A stretch of DNA of 64,000 nucleotides from CAZDKK01 sp964506245 (GTDB lineage: Bacteria; Eisenbacteria; RBG-16-71-46; CAIMUX01; WJJG01), in the NCBI GenBank assembly GCA_964506245.1, contig CAZDKK010000007.1, positions 1 to 64,000 on the forward strand. The letters run 5' to 3'. Below are positions 1 to 8,482 of this stretch, piece by piece. The translations under genes were made by a program, and so were the position numbers. Position 1 is the first letter of the stretch. Every line of letters starts with the position of its first letter. Under the pieces are notes generated by a model. It was not told where the DNA came from, did not search any database, and saw only the letters and a program-made list of their open reading frames with translations.

Positions 1-2745
1 ACCAGTCGGGCGGCCCGCGGTCGTTCGCCCCGCCGCCGGGCGCGAACCCCGGCGCGCGCCACCGCGGCGGGCCTTCGGTGCCCGCGGGTCCACGCCCTGG
101 TCGCGCAGCTTCGCCTCCCGGGCAGCCAACAGCTCCAACCCGTCGGCCAACGTGAGCTGCTGCGGATCGCGCCCCTTGGGCACGGAGGCGTTGACGGTGC
201 CGTCGGTGACGTAGGGGCCGTAGCGACCGCTGCGCACCTGCACAGGGACTGCATGCTGTGGATGCACTCCCAGTTCTGCCAGCACCGTGGCCTGCGCCAC
301 GCGCCCGCGGCGTCCCTTGGGCTGCTTGAGCAGCTCGACGGCCTCGTTGAGGGAGATGCTGCACAGCGCCTCGTGGTTCGGCAGACTGCGGCTCTCGTTC
401 CCCATGCGAATGTACGGGCCGAAACGGCCATCCTGGACCGTGATCACCTCTCCCGTCTCGGGGTGGGTGCCGATCTCCCGCGGGAAGGAGAGGAGCATCA
501 GCGCCTCATCGAGCGTGATGGAGTCGATGGACATCGTTGGCCATAGGCTGGCCATCTTGGGCTTGCCGCCGCGTTTGCGCTTCCCGTTCTCGGTCAGCTC
601 CGGTTCCCCAAGTTGTACATATGGGCCGAACCGCCCGGTCTTGGCATACACCTGTTTGCCGGAATACGCGTCGATGCCGAGGACGCGCCCGCCTCGCGCG
701 GCCTGGGAGAGCAGCTCGAGGATCCGTTCCACCGTCAGTTCGTCGGGGGCCGTCTCCTCGGGCAGCGAAGCGCGTTGTTCACCCTCGCCAACTTGTACAT
801 AGGGACCGAATCTCCCGACCCGCACCTGCACCGGCTGGCCGTCGGCCGTCTGGCCAATCGGGATCGCGGAGACGCAGCGCATGTCTGCCTCAGCACCGCA
901 GGTCTGGACGAGTTTCTTCAGGCCGGTGGCGGCCACGCGATCCTCGCCGGCCTTCTCGGCCCCGAAGTAGAACCCCCGGAGCCAGGGAATGGCCTCGCAC
1001 TCGCCGACCGCGATGCGGTCCAGCTCGGTCTCCATGCCCGCGGTGAAGCCGTAATCCACCAGGTCGGGCAGGCACTGCACCAGCAGATTGGTCACGGCGA
1101 AGGCTGTGAAAGTCGGCACGAGCGCCGTGCCCTTGCGCCACACGTAGCCACGATCCTGGATCGTGCGCAGGATGGCCGCGTAGGTGGAGGGACGACCGAT
1201 GCCACGCTCCTCCAGCTCCTTGATCAGGCTCGCCTCGGTGAAGCGCGCCGGGGGCTGAGTCGTGTGCTGCGTCGCCTCGACGCGTTCCGGAAGGAGGCGC
1301 TGTCCCTCGCGCAGCGCGGGCAGGAGCTTCTCCTGGTCTTCCAGCTCGGCCCGCGGATCGTCGGAGCCCTCGACATAGGCCCGCAGATAGCCGGGGAACT
1401 CGATCACCTTGCCGGAGGCGTTCAGGACCGCCTGGCCGAACTGTCCAGCCGGAGCCTCGATCCGCACCTGGGTGCGCAGGCCGGTGGCATCCTTCATCTG
1501 GCTGGCGACCGTGCGCTTCCAGATCAGCTCGTACAGCTTGAGCTGGTCCTGGTCGAGCTCGCTCGCGATGCTCTGAGGCGTTCGGAACGATTCACCGGCC
1601 GGGCGGATGGCCTCGTGGGCTTCCTGGGCGTTCTTGGTCTTGCTCGTGTAGTGGCGCGGGGCATCGGGTAGGTTGCCGCGGCCGTACAGCTCGACGATTT
1701 GCCGGCGCGCCGCTTCGATCGCCTGGTTCGACAGGACCGTCGAGTCGGTACGCATATAGGTAATGTATCCATTCTCGTAGAGGCCCTGAGCGATGCGCAT
1801 CGTGCGCTCCGCCGAGAACCGGAGCTGGCGTCCCGCCTCCTGCTGCAGGGTCGAGGTGATGAAGGGAGCACTGGGGCGGTTGACGAACCGCTTCTCGGTG
1901 ACCTGCGCCACCGTAAACGGCGCCTCGCGCAGAACCGCGGCCAGTTCCCGGGCGGCCTCCTCGCCAAGGACCGCGACCTTCCCCGGATCCTTGAGCGTGC
2001 CGGTCTTCTCGTCGAAATCCTTGCCCACGGCGACGCGCTTGTCGCCCAGCTCGACCAGCCGCGCCTCGAACTTGTCGGCGGGGGCGCCCTCCGGCCACAG
2101 CTCTGCGATCAGCCCGCAGTAGCTCGCTGCCACGAAGGCCATGCGCTCGCGCTCGCGCTCGACGACCATCCGGGTGGCGACCGATTGCACGCGGCCCGCC
2201 GACAGCCGAGGCCCAACCTTGCGCCACAGGACTGGGGAGACCTCGTAGCCGAAGAGGCGGTCGAGAATCCGCCGCGCTTCCTGCGCCTGCACGAGGCGCT
2301 GGTCGATCTCCCGGGTGCCCTGGATCGCCTCCGTGATCGCCGACCGGGTGATCTCCCCGAAGACCATCCGCTTCACGGGAACCTTCGGCTTGAGCACCTC
2401 GACCAGATGCCAGGAGATGGCCTCGCCCTCCCGGTCCTCGTCGGTTGCCAGATAGAGCTCGCTGGCGTTCTTGAGCGAGTCCTTGAGTTTCTTGACCTGC
2501 GCGCGCTTCTCGCGCGGGATGACGTAGAGCGGCTCGAAGTCCTTGTCTACGTTGACCCCGAGCCGGGCCCAGGTCTCCCCCTTGAGCGAGGGCGGGATCT
2601 CGGCGGCCGTCGCGGGTAGATCGCGAATGTGGCCGATCGAGGACTCGACAATGTATCCCGAGCCCAGGAAGCGGGAGATGGACCGCGCCTTGGCTGGAGA
2701 CTCCACGATGACGAGCGGCTTGCGATGGGTAGTGTTCTTCGGCAT
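1..2745 (-). CDS. topA: DNA topoisomerase I (3' end beyond window)
   Basis: Type IA topoisomerase that relaxes negative supercoils by cutting and passing one strand. At least 915 codons are open to the left edge, so the C-terminus is missing. The Toprim domain begins with VESPAKA at residues 14-20 and has the metal-binding TDEDREGE at 101-108. The active-site motif YITYMRTDS places the catalytic Tyr near residue 330. The C-terminal part carries repeated topoisomerase modules with GPYVQVG, RFGPYVQLG, RFGPYIRMG and RYGPYVTDG. No four-Cys zinc fingers are seen in the visible part, which moves into a basic Arg/Ala-rich tail. The start ATG at 2745 is the first Met of the conserved N-terminus (MPKNTTHRKPLVIVESP). 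A TTGACA-type promoter lies about 120 bases upstream. Confidence 0.97.
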   Translation of the reverse strand, partial: MPKNTTHRKPLVIVESPAKARSISRFLGSGYIVESSIGHIRDLPATAAEIPPSLKGETWARLGVNVDKDFEPLYVIPREKRAQVKKLKDSLKNASELYLATDEDREGEAISWHLVEVLKPKVPVKRMVFGEITRSAITEAIQGTREIDQRLVQAQEARRILDRLFGYEVSPVLWRKVGPRLSAGRVQSVATRMVVERERERMAFVAASYCGLIAELWPEGAPADKFEARLVELGDKRVAVGKDFDEKTGTLKDPGKVAVLGEEAARELAAVLREAPFTVAQVTEKRFVNRPSAPFITSTLQQEAGRQLRFSAERTMRIAQGLYENGYITYMRTDSTVLSNQAIEAARRQIVELYGRGNLPDAPRHYTSKTKNAQEAHEAIRPAGESFRTPQSIASELDQDQLKLYELIWKRTVASQMKDATGLRTQVRIEAPAGQFGQAVLNASGKVIEFPGYLRAYVEGSDDPRAELEDQEKLLPALREGQRLLPERVEATQHTTQPPARFTEASLIKELEERGIGRPSTYAAILRTIQDRGYVWRKGTALVPTFTAFAVTNLLVQCLPDLVDYGFTAGMETELDRIAVGECEAIPWLRGFYFGAEKAGEDRVAATGLKKLVQTCGAEADMRCVSAIPIGQTADGQPVQVRVGRFGPYVQVGEGEQRASLPEETAPDELTVERILELLSQAARGGRVLGIDAYSGKQVYAKTGRFGPYVQLGEPELTENGKRKRGGKPKMASLWPTMSIDSITLDEALMLLSFPREIGTHPETGEVITVQDGRFGPYIRMGNESRSLPNHEALCSISLNEAVELLKQPKGRRGRVAQATVLAELGVHPQHAVPVQVRSGRYGPYVTDGTVNASVPKGRDPQQLTLADGLELLAAREAKLRDQGVDPRAPKARRGGARRGSRPAAGRTTAGRPTG

Positions 2746-2862
2746 GGAATCCTTCTGCTTGCCTGAGGTGTAGACTTCCTGATTCTCTCCCTGTCCGTCC
2801 CGTGCGCACGTGTCCCCGTGCGCATTCCCATCGGGGGGGCATCCGCCCCGCCACGCTGGGAT

Positions 2863-2892
2863 GCCATAAAGGTTCGGGACCGACGCTGTCAA
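2863..2892 (-). promoter_or_regulatory. Probable sigma-70-type promoter of topA
   Basis: On the minus strand a perfect TTGACA (2892-2887) is followed after 17-18 bases by TTATGG/TATGGC (about 2869-2863). The spacing is right and it lies about 120 bases upstream of the topA start. The -10 is a weak match. Confidence 0.45.
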
Positions 2893-3314
2893 GTTCGGCG
2901 TTTCGATTCGCTAGCAACAGCGAATCTTGTTTCAGGGTCCCGAGAACGTTCGCGCACCCCCGGCGCGCGGGCTCGCAGGACGCTGCATGACCACTCGTAA
3001 CTCGGTGGACTTGCTGTTCTTATCGCCCATAGCCAGTCGCGGGCCGACACGAGGAATCGGTGCTCGCCGATGCGCGACAGCCGGCGGCCAGACCGCCTGA
3101 TTCGGGCCGGATCGCGGGGGATCCCGCCGGCCGACAGATCCGGCGGGGCGCCAGATCTTCCCGGCCGGCAGATCTTGCTGGCCGCCAGTGCCGGCAGATC
3201 TCTGCGCGCATCTCTGCGCCCGGCTCTGCGCGACGTCTTGCAGTCGCACCATGTCGCACCTACCCTGACTGCGCGGTCGCATTGACCCCCGACCCAGGGA
3301 GGAGCAAGGACGGC
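2893..3314. other. Intergenic region with GGCAGATC-type repeats
   Basis: Noncoding gap between divergent topA and the cupin gene. From 3126 to 3201 four diverged copies of a (GGC)CAGATC(T) word occur (3126-3140, 3148-3158, 3161-3175, 3187-3201). They are followed by three CTCTGCGC-like words to about 3234. The copies are spaced 13-26 bases apart, so this is not a strict tandem array. No RNA gene or ORF with coding character was seen. Confidence 0.4.
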
Positions 3315-3626
3315 ATGGATCCGCGCAGGATCGACTTCACCGCGCTGGGGTGGGAATCCCCGATGCGCGGGGTCCGGCAAAAGGCCGTGACCTGGGGCAC
3401 GCGCCGGGTGCGGCTGGTCGAGTACCAGCGGGCGATGGAGCCCCACTGGTGCGAGCGTGGCCACTACGGGTATGTCCTCTCCGGAACGTTGGAGGTCGAA
3501 TTCCCAGACGGCGTGATTGTCTACGGTCCCGGAAACGGCGTCTGCATGCCGGCGGGCCATGAGCATCGCCACCGCGCGCGCGTTCTGTCGGACACCGTGC
3601 AGGTCATCTTTGTCGAGGACGCGTGA
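3315..3626 (+). CDS. Small cupin-domain protein
   Basis: A 103-residue single-domain cupin. Motif 1 is seen as HWCERGHYGYVLSGTLEVEF and motif 2 as GPGNGVCMPAGHEHRH, with His, Glu and His residues in positions that could bind a metal. The fold is clear but the ligand or reaction is not. A longer in-frame ORF exists upstream, but the ATG at 3315 follows a good GGGAGGAGCAAGG ribosome site and begins the conserved part. It is a lone gene with 319 noncoding bases after it. Cupins of this size are often metal-dependent sensors or isomerases; nothing here decides which. Confidence 0.8.
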   Translation: MDPRRIDFTALGWESPMRGVRQKAVTWGTRRVRLVEYQRAMEPHWCERGHYGYVLSGTLEVEFPDGVIVYGPGNGVCMPAGHEHRHRARVLSDTVQVIFVEDA

Positions 3627-3945
3627 ACGGAGCATGCGCGGTGGACTTCGAAGCACTCAGATCTGACACCGACATGTTTACGCTTGCATCGCTTCCGGTT
3701 CAGCTTCATCAGCACTCGCATTCAGCAGACTCGTCCCACTGGATCTTTGGCCCTGTGTCAGCACCCGTGATGTCTTCCGAGCGAACGGAGCTGCGCCTAC
3801 GGAAGCGGAGCTTGACCGTCGCCTCGAGATGAATGTCTGCGCATCCCCGTTCGCCATAGGTCACGTTCTGGAGTGACCTTGAATCGTTGACCCGGTCGCC
3901 AGAGACCGGAACCGGCAACTGTCTTCCAAGAGAAGGAGGGAGCAC
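3627..3945. other. Intergenic region with inverted repeat
   Basis: No convincing ORF. The only structure seen is a perfect inverted repeat AGGTCAC-N8-GTGACCT at 3858-3879, 67 bases before the hydrolase start. It could be an operator or a short hairpin in the leader. Confidence 0.4.
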
Positions 3946-5364
3946 ATGCGAAGGTACCTGATCTGCTTGTTGGGCTTCTGCACCCTGCTGGTGTTTGGCT
4001 GCTCGGAGGAACAGGTCACGGCGCCACCGGAGACCGGGAACTTCAACGACGCGAGCGTGGGCGCCGACGCGCAATCCATCGCTTGGGACATTGTCTCACA
4101 GGCAGGCTGGCCGATGGAGGATGAAACCGGCGCGGCGCAGCCGGTGCCGCAAAGCAACGGCCACCATTGGCCCGTGCTGAACTTCGAGCGCACGCCGCTC
4201 ACCGCGGACATCGCGCACTACAGCGTCCGAGTCCGCACGGGCCCCGGCGAATACGACCGGATTGGGATCCACCGCGTAGTCCGCGAGACGCGGCCCTGGT
4301 GTCCCATCCGCGCGCGCAAGTCAGCCTTCCTGCAGCACGGAGACATCAAGGACTTCACGGGGATGTTCCTGCCCGGCCTGGCCTCACCCCGGCAGCCGGA
4401 CGATGTGGGACTCGCGGTCCAGCTCGCGGCCTCGGACATCGACGTCTGGGGCATCGACCAGGCGTGGACCATGGTGCCCGAGGGCTTGCCGGACTACGGC
4501 TTCCTGCTCGAGTTCGGGTTGGATCGCTGCATCGCCGACCTCGGCCTGGGCATCGAAATCGCCCGGGTGGCACGGCTCATGACCGGTAACGGCTACCGGC
4601 AGATGGCCCTGCTCGGATACAGCAGCGGCGCAGCCCTCGGATTCGCCTACCTCAACGATGAGTGCCAGCTCCCGCGCGGACACCGCAAGGTCTGTGCCTA
4701 TATCCCGGTGGACTACGGCTTGAAGACGGACAATCAGGCCTGGATTGAAGGCTGCCGCCTGGACATGCAGATGCTCGACGCGCTCATCGCGAGCGGAGAC
4801 AATCGTTACGCGAATCCCTTCGTTTACTTCGGGCCCGCCGCGTTGCAGGATCCGACAGGGCCGTCACCGTACATTCCCGGGATGAACAACACCCAGGCCG
4901 CGATCGCGCTGGCAGCCTATGTCCCCTATCCGCAGATCCCCGGGTACACCTATCACTTCCTGGCGGGTACCTTTGACGAGACCGGCATGCCCACCGGCCT
5001 GCAGTACACGCCCTTCGACAACTGGGTCGACTTCATGGTCGCCGCGCCGCCGAACGAGACCGCCGCCTTCATGCGCGATTACACCATGGCCGTCCTACCC
5101 GAGTGTGAGGTCCGTTGGGATGACCACCTCGGGGACGTTACCACGCCGATTCTCTACCTCAATGCATTGGGAGGAGCCGGCCCATTCGGGCTGCACACTC
5201 TCGACCTGATCTCCAGCAGCGATGTGACCGTCCTCAACTTCAGCTTCCTTCCGCCCGAAGAGGTGCTGCTCGAGTTCGCGCACATCGATCTGTTCCTGGG
5301 CAATGGTGTGGAGGGCTTTGTCTGGACACCCGTCCGCGACTGGATCCTGAGCCACACGCCTTGA
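3946..5364 (+). CDS. Alpha/beta-hydrolase-fold lipoprotein
   Basis: A 472-residue exported lipoprotein. The signal peptide ends in a lipobox (LLVFGC, Cys near residue 19). A nucleophile elbow GYSSG at residues 224-228 makes Ser226 the likely catalytic Ser of an alpha/beta hydrolase. The following region (FAYLNDECQLPRG, YIPVDYGLKTD) fits a serine esterase or peptidase-like fold, but I cannot assign a substrate. The start at 3946 follows AGAAGGAGGGAGCAC. It stands alone and converges on tldE across a strong hairpin terminator. Confidence 0.75.
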   Translation: MRRYLICLLGFCTLLVFGCSEEQVTAPPETGNFNDASVGADAQSIAWDIVSQAGWPMEDETGAAQPVPQSNGHHWPVLNFERTPLTADIAHYSVRVRTGPGEYDRIGIHRVVRETRPWCPIRARKSAFLQHGDIKDFTGMFLPGLASPRQPDDVGLAVQLAASDIDVWGIDQAWTMVPEGLPDYGFLLEFGLDRCIADLGLGIEIARVARLMTGNGYRQMALLGYSSGAALGFAYLNDECQLPRGHRKVCAYIPVDYGLKTDNQAWIEGCRLDMQMLDALIASGDNRYANPFVYFGPAALQDPTGPSPYIPGMNNTQAAIALAAYVPYPQIPGYTYHFLAGTFDETGMPTGLQYTPFDNWVDFMVAAPPNETAAFMRDYTMAVLPECEVRWDDHLGDVTTPILYLNALGGAGPFGLHTLDLISSSDVTVLNFSFLPPEEVLLEFAHIDLFLGNGVEGFVWTPVRDWILSHTP

Positions 5365-5378
5365 GGTATCCGAGGCCT

Positions 5379-5424
5379 GCTGCCCGTGCCGCCCCGGCCT
5401 GGCCGGCTGGGGCGGCACGGCAGC
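5379..5424. terminator. Bidirectional hairpin terminator
   Basis: Between the convergent ends of the hydrolase gene and tldE lies a stem GCTGCC(C)GTGCCGCCCC pairing with GGGGCGGCACGGCAGC: 16 base pairs with a single bulged C and a 13-base loop. No U-tract is present, so termination is inferred from position and stability. Confidence 0.6.
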
Positions 5425-5454
5425 ACTCGCCGGCGAGGGATCGCGCTGCCGCGC

Positions 5455-6807
5455 CTACGTCCCCGACACCGCCATCTCCGCCACGCGGAAGGTGGGGGTG
5501 TTGGTGTCCTGCGTGAACGCCAGATCGTTGCCCACCAGATCGATCGCTGCCAGCATCTCCCGCAGGTTGCCGCCCACGCTGACGCCCCTGACCGGGTGCA
5601 CGATCTCGCCGTCTTCGATCCAGAACCCCATCGCGGCAGACGAGAAGGTGTCGGTCACCGGCGACAGGCCGACCCACCAGCCCGAGAGCGAGGTGAGCAG
5701 CAAGCCTCGTTGCGTGCGGCGGATGATCTCGTCCGGTGAGACGTCGCCGGCCCGCATGTACAAGGTACTGGGACCGATCTGGGGCCGGGACGTGTACGAG
5801 TCACGGGCCGTGTTCCCGCCGGGGCTCACCCCCAGCGCCTGCGCGCTGGCCAGATCGGTCAGGTGGTTCATGAGCACGCCGTTGGTGAGGATGGGCACGG
5901 TGCGGCAGGGAGTCCCCTCGCCGTCGAAGGCCCGCCGTCCGGCACCCTCGCGCAGGAGCGGGTCGTCGATGATGGACACCTGCTCGGAGGCGATCCGCTG
6001 GCCGATCTGCCCGGCCAGATACGATCGCCCGCGCCTCACGTTGTCGCCGTTGGAGGGTGGAAGGAGGTAGATCAGGGCGGCCCAGCCGGTCTGGGGTGTG
6101 AAGATCACCGGCACGCGGGTTGAGGGAACCGGCCGGGCACCCAGGAGCCGCGCCGCGAACTGCCCGGCCTCGCGCCCGATCGTCTCGGGGTCGAGGAGGT
6201 AGCGGCGCGCGCAGGCCGCCGCGTTGCGCGAGCCGGAGCTCGAGTCGTTCCCTCGTTCGGCAATCGCCTCGGCGCCGATCTCGAGGTGGCAGCTCGGCGC
6301 ATAGCACTTGACGCCCGCCGAGTTGACCAGCGCGATCTCCGCGTCCGACTCCCGGTAGCCCACGCCGGTGCTGCCCGTGACTCCCGGCACGGCCTTCATC
6401 GCCCGCTCGACCGCCTGCAGGCGCGCGACCTTCTGCTCATGGGTCTCGTTCGCCAGCTCCGGGTCCGCATGCGGCTGATCGACCACTTCCGCGGGCTGGG
6501 CGAAGAGGGTCGGCTCCTTGGGCGCGGGCAGCGCGCGCGCCATCTCGACCGCCTGCTCGGCGAGCTTGAGCATGGCGATGCCCGCGCCGCTGGTGGTGTG
6601 GACCAGCAACGTGCGCCCGTCCACCGTGACCCGCAGTGCCAGGCCGAAGGTAGTCGCCTGGTTGACGGATTCGACCTGGTCGTTGCGCAGGTCGATCGAG
6701 AGGTCCCGGGCAGCGCGCACGTAGGCCTCGGCAGCCTGCGCGCCGAGCTTCACGGCAGCCGTGACGGCGGTCCCGGCCGCTGCCACCGGATCGATTCGCT
6801 TGCTCAC
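5455..6807 (-). CDS. tldE: TldE/PmbA-family metalloprotease subunit
   Basis: A 450-residue member of the TldD/PmbA family, in the partner (TldE/PmbA) position. Visible family signatures are LRNDQVESVNQATTFGLALRV near the N-terminus, NGDNVRRGRSYL, FDGEGTPCRTVPILTNGVL and GVSVGGNLREML near the C-terminus. Like other TldE subunits it lacks the HExxxH zinc motif that its neighbour has. I chose the GTG at 6807 because GAGGAGGAAAC precedes it and the conserved domain starts there; the upstream in-frame extension looks noncoding. It lies 53 bases downstream of tldD, on the same strand. TldD-TldE acts as a heterodimeric peptidase, for example in peptide maturation. No signal peptide is seen here, unlike its partner. 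Confidence 0.9.
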   Translation of the reverse strand: MSKRIDPVAAAGTAVTAAVKLGAQAAEAYVRAARDLSIDLRNDQVESVNQATTFGLALRVTVDGRTLLVHTTSGAGIAMLKLAEQAVEMARALPAPKEPTLFAQPAEVVDQPHADPELANETHEQKVARLQAVERAMKAVPGVTGSTGVGYRESDAEIALVNSAGVKCYAPSCHLEIGAEAIAERGNDSSSGSRNAAACARRYLLDPETIGREAGQFAARLLGARPVPSTRVPVIFTPQTGWAALIYLLPPSNGDNVRRGRSYLAGQIGQRIASEQVSIIDDPLLREGAGRRAFDGEGTPCRTVPILTNGVLMNHLTDLASAQALGVSPGGNTARDSYTSRPQIGPSTLYMRAGDVSPDEIIRRTQRGLLLTSLSGWWVGLSPVTDTFSSAAMGFWIEDGEIVHPVRGVSVGGNLREMLAAIDLVGNDLAFTQDTNTPTFRVAEMAVSGT

Positions 6808-6860
6808 GTTTCCTCCTCGTTCCTGCCCGCGGGTCGGACCCTCCCGCCGGGTGGATCGCG

Positions 6861-8342
6861 CTAGGCCGTGCCGCCGACCGTGATGGCCGCGATGCGCAGC
6901 GTCGGGCAGCCAGATGTGACCGGCGCGGCCTGATCGGCCTTGCCGCACGTTCCCGGCCAGGTCGCGAAGTCGGATCCGACGCGGTCGATGCGCTGGAGCA
7001 CCTCGGGGCCCGAGCCGACCAGGTTCGCGCCCTTGATCGGCGCGGTCACCTTGCCGCCCTCGATCAGGTAGGCCTCCCGCAGCCCGAAGGTGAACTGGCC
7101 GCTCGTGGGGTCCACCTCGCCGCCACCGAATTCGACCGCGTAGATGCCGCGCGGGGTGGCCTTGAGGATCTCCTCGGGGCTGTCCGGACCCGGGGCGACG
7201 TTGGTGTTGGTCATCCGCACGATCACGGGGTGGCGGAAGGACTCGCGCCGGCCGTTGCCGGTGGGTCGCACACCCATGGCCCGGGCCGTGCGCCGGTCCT
7301 GCATGTAGCCGCGCAGGATGCCCCTCTCGATCAGCAGCGTGCGCCCCGCCGGCGTGCCCTCGTCGTCGATGTTGAAGCTCCCGCGCGCATTCGGGATGGT
7401 GGCGTCGTCGTGGAGCGTGACCAGCTCGCTGGCGACCTTCTCCCCCACCCGTCCGGCGAAGACCGTCGCCTGGCGCAAGACCGCATCGGCCTCGAGACCG
7501 TGGCCCACCGCCTCGTGGAACAAGACCCCGCCCCCCGCGGCGACCACCACCGGCAGCTCGCCGGTCGGCGCGGGCCGCGCTTCCAGCATTCGCACCGCCT
7601 GTTCGGCCGCCTGCCGCCCCGCCCGCTCGGGGACATCTCCGTCGAGCTGCTCCATCCCCTGGCGGTATGAGACCCGCACCATGCCCTCGGCTGTCGTACC
7701 GTCGCGGGCGGCGTTCACCGTGACCCGGAGGTAGAGCGCTGGCAGCTCGTCGCTGTACAGGTCACCCTCCGAGTTCGCCAGCGTGAAGCGTTGACCGCTG
7801 TCGGCGTAGTTGATCACGACCTGTTGCACATGCGGGCTCACAGACCGCGCCGCGCGGTCCACGCGTTCGAGGATACCGATCTTCGTCCGCAGATCCGCCT
7901 CCTCGATCGGCCGCAGGGCCGTCACGATCCGCGGGATCGTGCGGGCCCTCACCGGGGCGATGGTGCCCGCCCCGCCCGCGGCGATGCGGGCAGCGGAGGC
8001 AGCAGCCTCGCGGAGCTGCTCGGGAAGCAGCGACTCCGCGTAGGCGTAGCCGGTCTTCTCGCCTTGCACGGTGCGGACGCCACCGCCCTGCAGGATGCCG
8101 TACTCCAGCCCCCGAATCTCGCTGCCGGTCACCGTGATGTCGGTACTGACGCGCGTCTCGAGGAACAGGTCCGCGTACTCACCGCCGCGCGCCAAGGCCG
8201 CAACGAGAATGCTCGCGATCTCGCCGTCCGTCGGTCCTGGCGCCGCGCGGGCCACGCGGATCAGACCCGGGCAGGCCGCGGCGGCCGCGCCGACCCCGAG
8301 CCCCTTGATGAACGTCCTGCGGGAAAGCCTTGGGTTGTACAC
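6861..8342 (-). CDS. tldD: TldD-family metalloprotease with Tat signal
   Basis: A 493-residue TldD-family zinc peptidase. HEAVGHGLEAD carries the HExxxH zinc site typical of TldD. FNIDDEGTP and PIKGANLVGSGPEVL match conserved blocks. The N-terminus reads RLSRRTFIKGLGVGAAAAAC, a twin-arginine (SRRTFIK) signal followed by a hydrophobic stretch, so the protein is probably exported folded; classical TldD is cytoplasmic. The GTG at 8342 follows CGGAGGTCGGT with good spacing, and the open frame further upstream has no family similarity. The tldE partner follows after 53 bases without a visible signal. Either the heterodimer travels together or this pair has diverged. Confidence 0.88.
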   Translation of the reverse strand: MYNPRLSRRTFIKGLGVGAAAAACPGLIRVARAAPGPTDGEIASILVAALARGGEYADLFLETRVSTDITVTGSEIRGLEYGILQGGGVRTVQGEKTGYAYAESLLPEQLREAAASAARIAAGGAGTIAPVRARTIPRIVTALRPIEEADLRTKIGILERVDRAARSVSPHVQQVVINYADSGQRFTLANSEGDLYSDELPALYLRVTVNAARDGTTAEGMVRVSYRQGMEQLDGDVPERAGRQAAEQAVRMLEARPAPTGELPVVVAAGGGVLFHEAVGHGLEADAVLRQATVFAGRVGEKVASELVTLHDDATIPNARGSFNIDDEGTPAGRTLLIERGILRGYMQDRRTARAMGVRPTGNGRRESFRHPVIVRMTNTNVAPGPDSPEEILKATPRGIYAVEFGGGEVDPTSGQFTFGLREAYLIEGGKVTAPIKGANLVGSGPEVLQRIDRVGSDFATWPGTCGKADQAAPVTSGCPTLRIAAITVGGTA

Positions 8343-8442
8343 ACCGACCTCCGTGCCCTGCAGCCGCACGCCGCGGCTCCGTGCACTGCGTCCGACGATG
8401 GCGTGCGCGCCGGCGGCCGGCGCTGGCGCAGCACCCGTCGGT

Positions 8443-8466
8443 GCCGGGCGCCTGCGGGTGCCCGGC
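8443..8466 (-). terminator. Hairpin after the first C25 gene
   Basis: GCCGGGC pairs with GCCCGGC around a 10-base loop, 17 bases past the stop of the C25 gene. There is no U-tract, so the call is weak. Confidence 0.3.
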
Positions 8467-8482
8467 GGCTGTTGTGGGGGGG

